64,000 nucleotides of DNA from Bradyrhizobium sp. RD5-C2. GTDB lineage: Bacteria; Pseudomonadota; Alphaproteobacteria; Rhizobiales; Xanthobacteraceae. The stretch covers positions 218,624-282,623 of the forward strand of contig NZ_BOVL01000059.1 of the NCBI RefSeq assembly GCF_019972155.1, in the 5' to 3' direction. The position numbers and the translations under genes were made by a program. Under the pieces are notes generated by a model. It did no database searches and had not been told where the DNA came from. It worked only from the letters and a program-made list of their open reading frames with translations. Positions 8,092 through 17,355 of the stretch are shown here, piece after piece (position 1 is the first letter of the stretch; each line of letters opens with the position of its first letter).

Positions 8092-8688
8092 ATGAAGCGC
8101 AGCGAACCGGAGAGCGGAGGCCGCGAGCGTCCGGTGATGGAAGCGACGCTTCGGATCATCGGGCGCAAGGGCCTCGACGGCGTGACCCACCGGGCGGTGG
8201 CGGCGGAGGCGGGCCTGTCGCTCGGCGCGATCACCCATCACTTCAAGACACGCGACGCGCTGATCGACGGCGCCCTTCGTTTCGCCCTGGCCCGCGAGAC
8301 CGGCCGCCTGCAAGCGCTGGCGCTCAGCCTGCAAGGCAAGGCGTTCGATGTCGAGGCGTGGCTGGAATCCCTGGTGGGCTGGTACGATCACGAGCTGAAG
8401 ACGCGGGCCGAGATCCACATCGCCTGCTACGAAGCCTTCCTGGCCGCAGCGCGCAGCGAGCGCTACCGGACCGTGGTCGAAGAGTGGTTCGGTGTCTTGC
8501 GGCAAAGCGCCGAGCTCGCCTTGCGCGCGGGCGGCTCAGCAGAGCCGCGCCGGCATGCGGAATTGTTCGTGTCCGCGCTGATCGGAATGCTGCTGCAACA
8601 ACTCGCAAACCCCCGTCGCGGATTTCGGCGAGAGATGGCAGCGAGCCTGCTTGCGCTGATCAGGAGCCTGATCGGCGCAAGGGCCTAG
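8092..8688 (+). CDS. TetR/AcrR family transcriptional regulator
   Basis: A 198-residue protein with an N-terminal HTH: GLDGVTHRAVAAEAGLS followed by LGAITHHFKTRDALIDG, the recognition helix and linker pattern of the family. The ligand-binding C-terminal domain is helical and unassigned. The ATG at 8092 is chosen because the TetR fold begins just after it; the frame stays open upstream only through the antisense of the GST gene. The palindrome at 8041-8060 is its likely operator, and the divergent GST gene the likely target. Confidence 0.88.
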   Translation: MKRSEPESGGRERPVMEATLRIIGRKGLDGVTHRAVAAEAGLSLGAITHHFKTRDALIDGALRFALARETGRLQALALSLQGKAFDVEAWLESLVGWYDHELKTRAEIHIACYEAFLAAARSERYRTVVEEWFGVLRQSAELALRAGGSAEPRRHAELFVSALIGMLLQQLANPRRGFRREMAASLLALIRSLIGARA

Positions 8689-8710
8689 CGGGCCGTCGCG
8701 TCGGGCGGCC

Positions 8711-9916
8711 TTACGCCACCGCGCCGGAGGCGCGCAGCTTCTGGATCGTGGCCTCGTCATAGCCGGCCTGGCGCAGGATCTCGTCGGAATGCTCGCCGAC
8801 TTCGGGCGGCTTGCGCGGCTGCACTTTCTTGGCGCCATCGATGAAGATCGGGCTGTTGACGGTCAACATGGTGTCGTTCTCAAAGCGCACCAGCACCTCG
8901 TTCTCGATCATCTGCTTGTCGTTCGGGATGTCGTCGAGGATGCCGACGACGCCGAACACCAGGCCGTTGCCGTCGAGGATCTTGCGCCATTCGGCGAGGT
9001 CCTTGCCGGCGAACACCTCGTCGAAGATCTTGATCAGCTCGACCGAGCGCGCATGGCGGTCCGCCTTGGTGGCGAAGCGCGCATCGGCGACGAGGTCCTC
9101 GCGGCCCATGCAGCGCGCCAAGGTCGGCCACTGCCGGTCCTCGTTCAGCAGCGACAGGATCAGCCAGCGGCCGTCCTTGCACTTGTAGTGGTTGGTGACG
9201 GCGTTGAGCGCCTCTTCGCGCGGCTTGCGCTTCTTGAACTTGGCGCCGGCGAGCTTGGCCTGCGCCAGCACGCCGTTAGCCCAGACGCCGTTGGCCATCA
9301 AATTGGTCGAGACATGCGAGCCCTTGCCGGTCTTCTCGCGCTGGAACAGCGCGGTGACGATCGCGCCATAGAATGCCATCGCGCAGGGGTGATCGCCCAT
9401 GCCGGCCACCGAACGGGCCGGCGTGGTGTCCTCGTCGGCGCGCACCAGGTCCATCAGGCCGGAGCGGGCCCAATAGGCGTTGGAGTCGAAGCCCGGCTTG
9501 TTGGCCTCTTCGCCCTTCTCGCCGTAACCGGTGAACGAGGCATAGATCAGCCGGTCGTTGAGATGGGCGAGATGATCGTGGGTGATACCGAGCTTCGCCC
9601 GCACCTGCGGCGGCATGTTGGTGATGAACACGTCGGCCTCGGCGACGAGCTTGTAGAGCACCTCGCGCGCGTCAGGCTTGGTGAGGTCGAGCGCGAGGCT
9701 CTTCTTGTTGCGGGCCTCGAGCATCCACGCGAAATTGTGCTCGCTTGCGGGATAGCCGGGCAAATTGGGCAGATTGCGGTAGGGATCGCCGGCGCCGGGC
9801 GGCTCGATCTTGATGACGTCGGCGCCGAAGTCGGACAGCACGGTGGCGGCCGCGGGCGCCGCGATGAAACTCGCGCAGTCCAGGACCTTGAGCCCGTCAA
9901 AAATGCCTTTTTCCAT
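8711..9916 (-). CDS. CaiB/BaiF (class III) CoA-transferase family protein
   Basis: A 401-residue protein. It has the family's N-terminal LKVLDCASFIAAPAAATVLSD block (shown in part), DVIKIEPPGAGDPYR, and the central GFDSNAYWARSGLMDL segment, whose Asp corresponds to the aspartate that forms the acyl anhydride in formyl-CoA and related transferases. It moves CoA between carboxylic acids in the cytoplasm. No partner enzyme adjoins it, so the substrate is open. It lies next to a palindromic element and may be monocistronic. Confidence 0.88.
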   Translation of the reverse strand: MEKGIFDGLKVLDCASFIAAPAAATVLSDFGADVIKIEPPGAGDPYRNLPNLPGYPASEHNFAWMLEARNKKSLALDLTKPDAREVLYKLVAEADVFITNMPPQVRAKLGITHDHLAHLNDRLIYASFTGYGEKGEEANKPGFDSNAYWARSGLMDLVRADEDTTPARSVAGMGDHPCAMAFYGAIVTALFQREKTGKGSHVSTNLMANGVWANGVLAQAKLAGAKFKKRKPREEALNAVTNHYKCKDGRWLILSLLNEDRQWPTLARCMGREDLVADARFATKADRHARSVELIKIFDEVFAGKDLAEWRKILDGNGLVFGVVGILDDIPNDKQMIENEVLVRFENDTMLTVNSPIFIDGAKKVQPRKPPEVGEHSDEILRQAGYDEATIQKLRASGAVA

Positions 9917-10043
9917 CGTGCCGTCGCTCCCGTGGCGCTTGTTGGTGTTTTTCCGGTAGCTGGAATAATCGCAAGCGATGATCCCGATCGGACCGCCATT
10001 TGACCCATGTCAGGGGCACGATGCAACGGCACTTTCTTACCCT

Positions 10044-10224
10044 CGCTTCACCCTCCCCTGGAGGGAGAGGGTCGTATCGCATCGCGCGAAGCGAGATGCG
10101 ATACGGGGTGGGGTGACGGTCTCGCCACGTGAACAGTGCCTGTGTTGAGAGATCACCGCACCCCGTCTCTCATTCGCTTCGCTCATCGTGAGCCGATCCT
10201 CCCCCTCCAGGGGAGGGTGAAGCG
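10044..10224. repeat. Nested palindromic intergenic element, copy 2
   Basis: Outer arms of 22 bases (10044-10065 and 10203-10224) are inverted copies containing CTCCCCTGGAGG/CCTCCAGGGGAG; inner GGGGTG/CACCCC arms resemble those of the copy at 671-828. It ends 2 bases before the stop of putA and could form a hairpin at the end of that transcript. Confidence 0.82.
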
Positions 10225-10225
10225 C

Positions 10226-13200
10226 TTACTCCACCCCCGCCATCAGCGCGGCATTGCCGCCCGCGGCGGCGGTGTTGATCGTCACCGTCTGCTCGGTGGC
10301 GAAACGCGTCAGGTAATGCGGGCCGCCGGCCTTCGGGCCGGTGCCGGAGAGGCCGCTGCCACCGAACGGCTGCACGCCGACGACCGCGCCGATCATGTTG
10401 CGGTTGACGTAGATGTTGCCGACCTGAAGACGGTCGATCACGTGCTCGATCGTGTCGTCGATGCGTGAGTGGATGCCGAGCGTCAGCCCAAATCCAGTCG
10501 CCTCGATCGCCGCCAGCACGTCGCCGAACCGCTCGGCACGGTAACGCACGACATGCAGGATCGGGCCGAACACCTCCTCACGCAGCTGGCTCGCGGCGGA
10601 CAGCTCGAAGATATGCGGCGCGACGAAATTGCCGGCCGGCGCCTCGCCGGCGAGATGCACCCGCGCTTCCTGCTTCATCCGCGCGATGTGCGCGTCGAGC
10701 CGCTGCTTGGCCTCGGCATCGATCACGGGGCCGATATGCGTCGACGGTTGCATGGGATCACCGATCTTCAGTTCGCGCGCGGCGCCCGCGATCATCTCGA
10801 TCATGCGGTCGGCGACGTCGTCCTGTACGAACAGCAGCCGCAGCGCCGAGCAGCGCTGGCCGGCGGAACGGAACGCCGAGGTGACGACATCGTCGGCGAC
10901 CTGCTCGGGCAGCGCGGTGGCATCGACGATCATCGCGTTGATGCCGCCGGTCTCGGCGATCAGCGGCACGATCGGTCCATCCTTGGCGGCCAGCGTCCGG
11001 TTGATCGCGCGCGCCACCTCCGTCGAGCCGGTGAAGACCACGCCGGCAATGGCGGGATGGCTGACCAGCGCGGCACCGGCCGTGCCGTCGCCCTGAACCA
11101 GATGCAGCGCCGATTTTGGCACGCCCGCTTGATGCAGCAGCGCGACGGCTTCGGCTGCGATCTGCGGCGTCTGTTCGGCCGGCTTTGCGATCACCGCGTT
11201 GCCCGCCATCAACGCCGCTGTCACCTGGCCGAGGAAGATCGCGAGCGGGAAATTCCATGGCGAGATCGCGACGAATGCGCCGCGGCCGCGCAGCTCCAGC
11301 ATGTTGCTTTCGCCGGTCGGCCCGGGCATCGCCTCGCCCTGTCCGAATAGGTTCCGGCCCATCGCTGCATAGTAGCGGCAGAAGTCGATCGCCTCGCGGA
11401 CCTCGGAGAGTGCGTCGTCGAGTGTCTTGCCGCCTTCGCTTTGCAGCAAGGCGAGGAAGTGCGCGCGGCGCTGCTCGAGCAGGTCAGCGGCCTTGTCGAG
11501 GATCGCCGCGCGTTGGGCGGCCGGCGTGCTGTTCCAGGCCTTGAAGCCACCGCGGGCGGCAGCGACCGCGGCGTTCGCCTGTTCGACCGTCGATGTCGCG
11601 ACCATGCCAGGCGCCGCCTTGGGTTCGACGGCAATCGAAGACGTCAGCGCGTCGAGCGCCGTTCGCTCGCCGAATTCGATGCCGTGCGAATTCTCGCGCT
11701 GCGGCCGGTAGAGATCGGCCGGCAACGGAATTCCGGAGTGAGCAGCGTTGGTGTCGGCGCCGATGATCTCGGCCGGGCGGCGCAACAGGTCCACGATGGA
11801 GACGCGATTGTCAGCCGCCAGCGCCACGAACGACGAGTTGGCGCCGTTCTCGAGCAGCCGGCGCACCAGATAGGCGAGCAGGTCGCGGTGGCTGCCGACC
11901 GGCGCATAGGTGCGATGGGCGATCTCCGGCCTGTCGTCGCCGAGCTGTGCGTAGAGCGCTTCGCCCATGCCGTGCAGCCGCTGGAATTCGAAGCTCGTGG
12001 GATCGTCAGCGAGTTCGAGGATGGTTGCGACCGTGAGCGCATTGTGGGTGGCGAACTGCGGAAACAGCCGCGGCCGTAAGCCGAGCAGCTTTCGCGCGCA
12101 GGCGATGTAATTCAGATCGGTCATCGCCTTGCGGGTGAACACCGGATAGCCGTCGAGCCCGCGCTCCTGCGCACGCTTGATTTCGGTGTCCCAATAGGCG
12201 CCCTTGACCAGGCGCACCATCATCCTGCGGTCGAGCGCGCGCGTGAGCGCATCGATATAATCGATCACGTCAACGGCGCGCTTCTGGTAGGCCTGGACCG
12301 CAAGCCCAAAGCCGCTCCAGCCGGCAAGCGATGGATCGGCGAAGGCCGCGGCGATGACGTCGAGCGACAGCTCCAGCCGGTCGGCTTCCTCGGCATCGAC
12401 GGTGAAGTTGAGGTCGAACGCCTTGGCGCGGCGCGCGAGATCGATCAGCTGTGGCACCAGCTCGGTCATCACCCGAGCGTGGCTCACCGCCTCGAAGCGC
12501 GGATGCAGCGCGGAGAGTTTGACCGAGATGCCGGGCCGGTCGGGCAGGGGCTGATCGCCGGCGGCCTTGCCGATCGCGTCGATCGCGCGGGCGTAGGATT
12601 CGAAATAGCGGCGGGCATCGTCGGCGGTGCGGGCGCCCTCGCCAAGCATGTCGAAGGAATAGCGCGAGCCGCGCGCTGTGTGCGATTGCGCCCGCGACAG
12701 CGCCGCCTCGATGGTCTCGCCGAGCACGAAATGGCTGCCCATCAGCCGCATCGCCTGCCGGGTTGCGGCGCGCACCGCCGGCGCGCCGAGCCGCTTGGTC
12801 AGCCGACCTATCGTTCCCTGCGGTGTTTCACCGGGCTGGATCACGCGGACCGACATGCCGAGCGCCCAGGCCGAGGCGTTGACCATGAAGGCGCTCGATT
12901 TTGTCTCGTGGTTGACGAAGTCGCCCTGGCCGAGCTTGTCCTCGATGAACTGGTCGGCGGTGCGCGCGTCGGGCACCCGCAGCAGCGCCTCCGCCAGCAC
13001 CATCAGCGCCAGGCCCTCCTTGGTCGACAGCGCGAACTCGCGCAGCATGTCCTCGACCCCGCCGAGCGGATCGTCGTTGGCCCTGATCGCCTCGATCAGG
13101 CGTCGCGCGGTGCGGTCGACCCTCGCCTCCTGGTCGTCGCCAAGCCTGGCGTCCTGGCGCAGGCGGCCGGCGATCGCGGTGTCACCGGGGGCGTAGGGCG

Positions 13201-13231
13201 CGCTGAACGGCGGCGGGAGCGGGTCTGGCAT
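10226..13231 (-). CDS. putA: Bifunctional proline dehydrogenase / P5C dehydrogenase
   Basis: A 1001-residue PutA that oxidises proline to glutamate in two steps: FAD-dependent proline dehydrogenase, then NAD-dependent pyrroline-5-carboxylate dehydrogenase. The N-terminal half has PGISVKLSALHPRFE, the RLVKGAYWD segment and FATHNALTVATI of the beta/alpha-barrel ProDH. The C-terminal half is an aldehyde dehydrogenase with catalytic Cys794 (GQRCSAL) and the general-base Glu in LIAETGG. It has no ribbon-helix-helix domain, so it is enzyme only, the form known from Bradyrhizobium japonicum. The start at 13231 has AAGGAA upstream and begins at a typical MPDPLPPPFSAPY end. It is divergent from the Lrp-type regulator gene. 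Confidence 0.96.
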   Translation of the reverse strand: MPDPLPPPFSAPYAPGDTAIAGRLRQDARLGDDQEARVDRTARRLIEAIRANDDPLGGVEDMLREFALSTKEGLALMVLAEALLRVPDARTADQFIEDKLGQGDFVNHETKSSAFMVNASAWALGMSVRVIQPGETPQGTIGRLTKRLGAPAVRAATRQAMRLMGSHFVLGETIEAALSRAQSHTARGSRYSFDMLGEGARTADDARRYFESYARAIDAIGKAAGDQPLPDRPGISVKLSALHPRFEAVSHARVMTELVPQLIDLARRAKAFDLNFTVDAEEADRLELSLDVIAAAFADPSLAGWSGFGLAVQAYQKRAVDVIDYIDALTRALDRRMMVRLVKGAYWDTEIKRAQERGLDGYPVFTRKAMTDLNYIACARKLLGLRPRLFPQFATHNALTVATILELADDPTSFEFQRLHGMGEALYAQLGDDRPEIAHRTYAPVGSHRDLLAYLVRRLLENGANSSFVALAADNRVSIVDLLRRPAEIIGADTNAAHSGIPLPADLYRPQRENSHGIEFGERTALDALTSSIAVEPKAAPGMVATSTVEQANAAVAAARGGFKAWNSTPAAQRAAILDKAADLLEQRRAHFLALLQSEGGKTLDDALSEVREAIDFCRYYAAMGRNLFGQGEAMPGPTGESNMLELRGRGAFVAISPWNFPLAIFLGQVTAALMAGNAVIAKPAEQTPQIAAEAVALLHQAGVPKSALHLVQGDGTAGAALVSHPAIAGVVFTGSTEVARAINRTLAAKDGPIVPLIAETGGINAMIVDATALPEQVADDVVTSAFRSAGQRCSALRLLFVQDDVADRMIEMIAGAARELKIGDPMQPSTHIGPVIDAEAKQRLDAHIARMKQEARVHLAGEAPAGNFVAPHIFELSAASQLREEVFGPILHVVRYRAERFGDVLAAIEATGFGLTLGIHSRIDDTIEHVIDRLQVGNIYVNRNMIGAVVGVQPFGGSGLSGTGPKAGGPHYLTRFATEQTVTINTAAAGGNAALMAGVE

Positions 13232-13305
13232 GATGGTTCCTTGGCGGGCGGTTCCTTGGGATTGCACGGGAACACCTACGCTTGGTCGCACCGCAGTTCG
13301 ATAGA

Positions 13306-13321
13306 CAAATTAACCGATTTG
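13306..13321. promoter_or_regulatory. Inverted repeat in the putA-putR intergenic region
   Basis: CAAAT, 6 bases, ATTTG is a perfect inverted repeat in an AT-rich patch between the divergent genes. Lrp/AsnC regulators bind short, AT-centred palindromes, so this is a candidate PutR site. Inferred from position only. Confidence 0.45.
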
Positions 13322-13360
13322 CCTTAGAAAATCCGGATCATTTCATGTATTGCCGTGGAT

Positions 13361-13825
13361 ATGACAGAGATAGACAAGATAGACCGCAAAATCCTCTCGA
13401 TCCTGCAAGGGGATGGCCGGATTGCCAATGTTGAACTGGCCGAGAGGATCGGCCTGTCGCCGACCTCGGTCGGCGAACGGCTGAAGCGGCTGCAGCGCGA
13501 CGGCTTCGTCGAGGGCTATGGCGCGCGGCTCAACCCGCATCGGCTCGGCCTCGGCCTCCTGGTGTTCGTCGAGGTGCTGCTCGACAAGACCACGCCCGAT
13601 GTGTTCGAGCGCTTCGCCAAGGCGGTCCAGACCGCGCCGGAAGTGCTGGAGTGCCACATGGTGGCCGGCGGCTTCGACTATCTGGTCAAGGCCCGCGTCG
13701 CCAATATGACCGCCTATCGCAGATTTCTCGGCGAGACCCTACTGGCACTGCCGGGCGTGCGCGAGACGCGAACCTACGCGGTGATGGAGGAAGTCAAGCG
13801 CGACGCGCCGCTTCCGGTCGGATGA
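13361..13825 (+). CDS. putR: Lrp/AsnC family regulator, probable proline-catabolism activator PutR
   Basis: A 154-residue protein with an N-terminal AsnC-type HTH (IDRKILSILQGDGRIANVEL region, then ERIGLSPTSVGERLKRL) and a C-terminal RAM effector domain (ECHMVAGGFDYLVKARV). It is divergent from putA. In rhizobia and other alphaproteobacteria such a neighbour activates putA in response to proline, which is the basis for the symbol. A GTG at 13355 is an alternative start, adding two residues; neither start has a strong ribosome site. Confidence 0.88.
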   Translation: MTEIDKIDRKILSILQGDGRIANVELAERIGLSPTSVGERLKRLQRDGFVEGYGARLNPHRLGLGLLVFVEVLLDKTTPDVFERFAKAVQTAPEVLECHMVAGGFDYLVKARVANMTAYRRFLGETLLALPGVRETRTYAVMEEVKRDAPLPVG

Positions 13826-13916
13826 TATGCGCCGGATCTGATCCACAGCCATGCGCAGGATGTCTTGGCATCGCAACGCACCCGCGATAATTGTCCCGTC
13901 AGTTGGGGGCCGCGAC

Positions 13917-14567
13917 ATGGACGATGCCAATCCGCCGATACCTGCGAAGCGAACCGGGGCTGCCGGCGCGATATGCGCAGCCGTCTTGTCGCTGTTCGCG
14001 ATGACGCCGTCCCGCGCGGCCGAGTACAGCTCCGGCATCATGCAGCTCTATACGTCGGTCTCGATCTATCCGCCGTCGGCCTCGGCGATGACGGTATGCT
14101 ACGGCTTCGTCTGCCGGCGCCGCGAGATGCTCGACTTCGGCGCAGCGGACAGGGCGGCTTTGACCAGGATCATGGCCACGGGCCGTGCCAACGCCGCCGC
14201 CGAACGTGCGGCCGTGCAAAAGGCCGTGATCTGGTTCGATCGCCGGATGGGGCCGATCCTCGGCACCGACAAGCGCGTGGCGAAAGCGGACTTCCGCGCC
14301 AACGACGACAAGCACAATTTCGATTGCTGGGACACCACGCGGAACACGACCAGCCTGATGCTGGTGATGCAGTCGTGGAACCTGTTCAAGTTCCACGACG
14401 TCGGCGATCCCCACTATCGTGGATTTTCGTTGGGGCAAACGCCGCACAACACCGCCGTTCTGCTCGAACGCGCCACCAAGGTGGAATGGGCCGTCGATCT
14501 CTGGCCCCGCGGCTATCTGCAACCGCCTGACGTCATGACCGTCGCCAAATGGGTCACGGAAGACTGA
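13917..14567 (+). CDS. Hypothetical exported protein
   Basis: A 216-residue protein. After a short polar stretch, a hydrophobic segment (about residues 19-38, ending PSRAAEYSS) looks like a signal peptide with an Ala-X-Ala-like site. The ATG at 13917 is preceded by a GGGGG-rich ribosome site. The mature part has paired Cys (VCYGFVCRRRE), and the KHNFDCWDTTRNTTSLM and RGFSLGQTPHNTAVL stretches. Similar proteins of unknown function are, as far as I recall, widespread in Bradyrhizobium. The role is unknown; periplasmic or membrane-anchored. Confidence 0.7.
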   Translation: MDDANPPIPAKRTGAAGAICAAVLSLFAMTPSRAAEYSSGIMQLYTSVSIYPPSASAMTVCYGFVCRRREMLDFGAADRAALTRIMATGRANAAAERAAVQKAVIWFDRRMGPILGTDKRVAKADFRANDDKHNFDCWDTTRNTTSLMLVMQSWNLFKFHDVGDPHYRGFSLGQTPHNTAVLLERATKVEWAVDLWPRGYLQPPDVMTVAKWVTED

Positions 14568-14687
14568 ACGGCTGAGCGTTCGTGCCGCGCGCGTTCCAAG
14601 GCGATCGAAAAAAGTTCAACGCCGTGGCGCGCGGGCGCCGTGCCCGCCCCGCCGAACGTCACGTCGTGTGATGTTGGATCGGCCCTC

Positions 14688-14710
14688 ACTCCCGGATCGT
14701 GTCCGAGAGT
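14688..14710 (-). terminator. Hairpin downstream of the cold-shock gene
   Basis: Arms 14688-14696 and 14702-14710 pair over 9 positions with one G-T wobble and a 5-base loop. It lies 25 bases past the csp stop. No T run follows on the minus strand, so it may be a 3' stabiliser rather than a terminator. Confidence 0.4.
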
Positions 14711-14735
14711 GCGCCGCTGGACCTGGCGCGGTGCG

Positions 14736-14936
14736 CTAGACCTTGAGGTTCTCGGCTGATGTCTTGCCGCGATTGGCAATTTCTTCGTACTCAACAGACT
14801 GGCCTTCGTTGAGGCTCTGAAGACCGGCCTTCTGAACTGCTGAAATATGCACGAAAATGTCTTTGCCGCCCGATGCGGGCTGGATGAATCCGTAACCCTT
14901 GGTCGGGTTGAACCACTTCACTGTACCTTTGGGCAT
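14736..14936 (-). CDS. cspA: Cold-shock domain protein
   Basis: A 66-residue single CSD protein. RNP1 (KGYGFIQP) and RNP2 (DIFVHIS) are intact. It binds single-stranded RNA or DNA as a chaperone in the cytoplasm. The start at 14936 has CGGAG upstream; the longer frame has no similarity. The gene is preceded by about 280 bases without another gene, room for the long 5' leader that controls many csp messages. cspA is used as a family name; which paralogue this is cannot be told. Confidence 0.93.
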   Translation of the reverse strand: MPKGTVKWFNPTKGYGFIQPASGGKDIFVHISAVQKAGLQSLNEGQSVEYEEIANRGKTSAENLKV

Positions 14937-15220
14937 TCCAGTCGTCTCCGCGGAATCAATCGAAAACAGACCAGTCGGTCCCCGCACAAACCGGCTTGTC
15001 CGTACCGCACAGGATAGCAGTTTGAAAAAAGCTGGGTAGATCAAACCGCGGTGTGCTTTTGCCAGGAAACAACCTGCTTTGCGGGGTTTTGCTGCCGGAT
15101 TGCCTGTTTCGTGGTCAATTGATGCGCTGCAAAAAAGATCGGTTCCAGTGAACCGAATTGGATCAAGGGCGCCCGCGCGCGGGCCTTCTGCCAGCGCGCG
15201 GGGGATCGATTGGCCGCGTC

Positions 15221-15532
15221 TCAATAGGTCGTGGAAAGATACTCGACGATCTTGCCGACGTCGACCTGGTCAATCGGCGCGCCGTAGACCTTGATCATCT
15301 TGGTCACCTCGGCCTGCCAGAAGTCTTTCTTGAACTTCTCGCCCTGCGGCTGGGTCTTGATGTAGTCGGCCGAGTGGCAGGCGGTGCAGTTGTTCTGCAC
15401 CACGTCGAGGTTGGGACCCGGCTTGAAGGCCGCGGTCTCCTCGGGAAGCGTATAGTTGACGGGCGCGGCCATCGTAGCTCCGATCGAGAGCACGGCGATC
15501 GCGGCGAGGGAGGCAAGCAGCTTGCTGGTCAT
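15221..15532 (-). CDS. sorB: Cytochrome c subunit of sulfite dehydrogenase
   Basis: A 103-residue periplasmic c-type cytochrome with a Sec signal peptide (residues 1-22, cleavage near TMA-A). The haem site CTACH is at residues 49-53 and a candidate distal Met lies in EVTKMIKVYG. The ribosome site GAGGAG precedes the ATG at 15532, which is 11 bases after the sorA stop. It takes electrons from the molybdenum subunit SorA and passes them on to soluble cytochromes. Confidence 0.88.
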   Translation of the reverse strand: MTSKLLASLAAIAVLSIGATMAAPVNYTLPEETAAFKPGPNLDVVQNNCTACHSADYIKTQPQGEKFKKDFWQAEVTKMIKVYGAPIDQVDVGKIVEYLSTTY

Positions 15533-15543
15533 GGTGCTTCTCC

Positions 15544-16743
15544 TCACGCCGCGGTGACGCGCACGGTTTCGACGACATTGCGCAGATAGCCGGCCGGATT
15601 CCACAACGGGTCCATCGGTTGGGTGTCGCCGGCATTGTTGGTGGCGCGCACCTTCAGCTCCGAGGCGCCGGCCGGCAGCGCAACCTTCAGCTTCCATTCG
15701 CGGAAGGCGTATTTGCCGAGGTCCTTGCCGAGCTTGGCCGGTGTCCAGCTCTTGCCGCCGTCGGTCGAGACCACGACCTCCTTGATGCCCTTGCCGCCGT
15801 CGAAGGCGAAGCCGCGCAGCGTGGTGCGGCCGGCCTTCAGCTTGGCGCCGTCGGCAACGCTGGTGATGAACGAGCGCACCGTGAAGCGGTTGATCGGGAT
15901 CGTCGCCTTTGGTGCGGTGCCGGGCTCGACCGCATTGTTCGGCGTATCCGGAATCCGGTAGGCCGACTTCATCCAGAAGCCCTCGAAGACGTTGTCGATC
16001 ACGGTGATCTCGTTGAGGTGCTTCACCCAATAGGTGCCGTAATAGCCGGGCACCACGAGGCGGAGCGGGAAGCCGTTGAGGAACGGCAAATCCTCGCCGT
16101 TCATGCCCCAGGCCAGCATCACCTCGCCGTCGCGCGCATGGTCGATGTCGAGCGCCTTCACGAAGTCAGGCGTGGTGTCCATCACCGGACCGTCCATGCC
16201 ATTGAAGGTGACCAGCTTGGCGCCGGCCTGCACGCCGGCCATGTCGAGCACGGTCTTCAGCGGCACGCCGTGCCAGCGTGCACAGCCCATCGCGCCGTTG
16301 CCGAGCTGACCGCCGGCGACGCGCGGATTGAAGAAGCCGCGGCTGTTGCCTGAGCACTGGTTGACGGCGACAAGCTCGGTGGCTTTGAGCTTCCGGATCT
16401 CCTTCAGCGACAACTTCAGCGGCTTGTCGACCTTGCCCTTGATCTCCAGCGTGAATTTGTCCGGATCGAGATCGTAGGGGACACCGGCGAGGTGATAGCG
16501 GACGAAGAACGCGTTGTTCGGCGTGAGCGGACCGTCGTTGAAGACCGCAAACGGCGTTTCCAGCTGCGGCGGCCGGGCGGTCAGGCCGATCATCGGGCGC
16601 TTCTGCGGGTAGCGCACCAGCGGCCGTTCGCCATTTCCGAAGGGCAGCGTCACGGTGTCGAGGGCGAATGCGCCCTTTGATCCCAGCCCCGTCACCAAAG
16701 CGGCCAACCCGGCACGCTTCATCAAGTCTCGTCGATCGAGCAT
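15544..16743 (-). CDS. sorA: Sulfite dehydrogenase, molybdenum subunit
   Basis: A 399-residue sulfite-oxidase-family enzyme that oxidises sulfite to sulfate in the periplasm. The N-terminus (MLDRRDLMKRAGLAAL) is a twin-arginine signal, fitting export of a folded molybdopterin protein. Cys130 in VAVNQCSGNSRG is the molybdenum ligand, followed by the FFNPR segment; the C-terminal Mo-co dimerisation domain has the VVVSTDGGKSW segment. The start at 16743 has GGAGGA upstream. With the cytochrome gene 11 bases downstream this is a SorAB pair, which handles sulfite from organosulfur breakdown. Confidence 0.93.
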   Translation of the reverse strand: MLDRRDLMKRAGLAALVTGLGSKGAFALDTVTLPFGNGERPLVRYPQKRPMIGLTARPPQLETPFAVFNDGPLTPNNAFFVRYHLAGVPYDLDPDKFTLEIKGKVDKPLKLSLKEIRKLKATELVAVNQCSGNSRGFFNPRVAGGQLGNGAMGCARWHGVPLKTVLDMAGVQAGAKLVTFNGMDGPVMDTTPDFVKALDIDHARDGEVMLAWGMNGEDLPFLNGFPLRLVVPGYYGTYWVKHLNEITVIDNVFEGFWMKSAYRIPDTPNNAVEPGTAPKATIPINRFTVRSFITSVADGAKLKAGRTTLRGFAFDGGKGIKEVVVSTDGGKSWTPAKLGKDLGKYAFREWKLKVALPAGASELKVRATNNAGDTQPMDPLWNPAGYLRNVVETVRVTAA

Positions 16744-16906
16744 TCCGCTTCCTCCGAAGCTGTTCTGTCGTGAGCTGGTCATCACCAGGCTCACCTTGGC
16801 TTGCGCGCCTTCGCATCATGGAATGCGCGCGGCGACAAATGTCGCATCGGGCAACTGCAAGTCAATTGAGCTTTCGCAGCGTCCACCAGCGTTGCGACGC
16901 AACAAC

Positions 16907-16940
16907 GAAAAGCCCCGGCCGCGTCAGGCGACCGGGGGCA
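16907..16940 (-). terminator. Terminator for the small secreted protein gene
   Basis: Read on the minus strand, CCCCGG and CCGGGG form a GC-rich stem, followed by CTTTTCG. It begins 25 bases downstream of the stop at 16965. Confidence 0.65.
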
Positions 16941-16964
16941 TTTCCATCCGGATCGAAGGTGCGA

Positions 16965-17192
16965 TCAGTAGCAGACGTTTACGGTGCGATAGCGATAGCC
17001 GTAGGGCGTCATCACCAGGCGGGTGACGTAGCAGCCGGAGTCGACGAAGCCGACGGAGATGCCGGGGCCGCCCCAGAAGTGATGGTGGTACGGATGCCAG
17101 AAGAACGGCTTGGCCGAAGCCGAGGTCGGCGCCAGCGCGGCGGCAGCAAGCGTTGCAGCAGTCGCGAGAGCAAGCGTGACTTTGCGATGCAT
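16965..17192 (-). CDS. Small secreted His/Tyr-rich protein
   Basis: A 75-residue protein with a textbook signal peptide (MHRKVTLALATAATLAAAALA, residues 1-21, cleavage near SASA-K). The mature 48 residues are short and aromatic: FFWHPYHHHFWGG, then two Cys (GCYVTRL and NVCY) that could form one disulfide. A His cluster hints at metal binding, but no function is known. It has its own terminator downstream. Confidence 0.78.
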   Translation of the reverse strand: MHRKVTLALATAATLAAAALAPTSASAKPFFWHPYHHHFWGGPGISVGFVDSGCYVTRLVMTPYGYRYRTVNVCY

Positions 17193-17355
17193 GGTCGTCT
17201 CCTTCAGATGCGCGTTGAACTCTGTCGCGGCGCGGTTGCAGTGTTACCCATCGCCAGTCAGTCGCATCCGGCACCGGGCACGTTCGAGCATCTCTGCTGA
17301 GCGCAGCTTCGGATGTGCGGCAGGTCACATTGAGCGAAAGGGAAGGTGAACCCGG

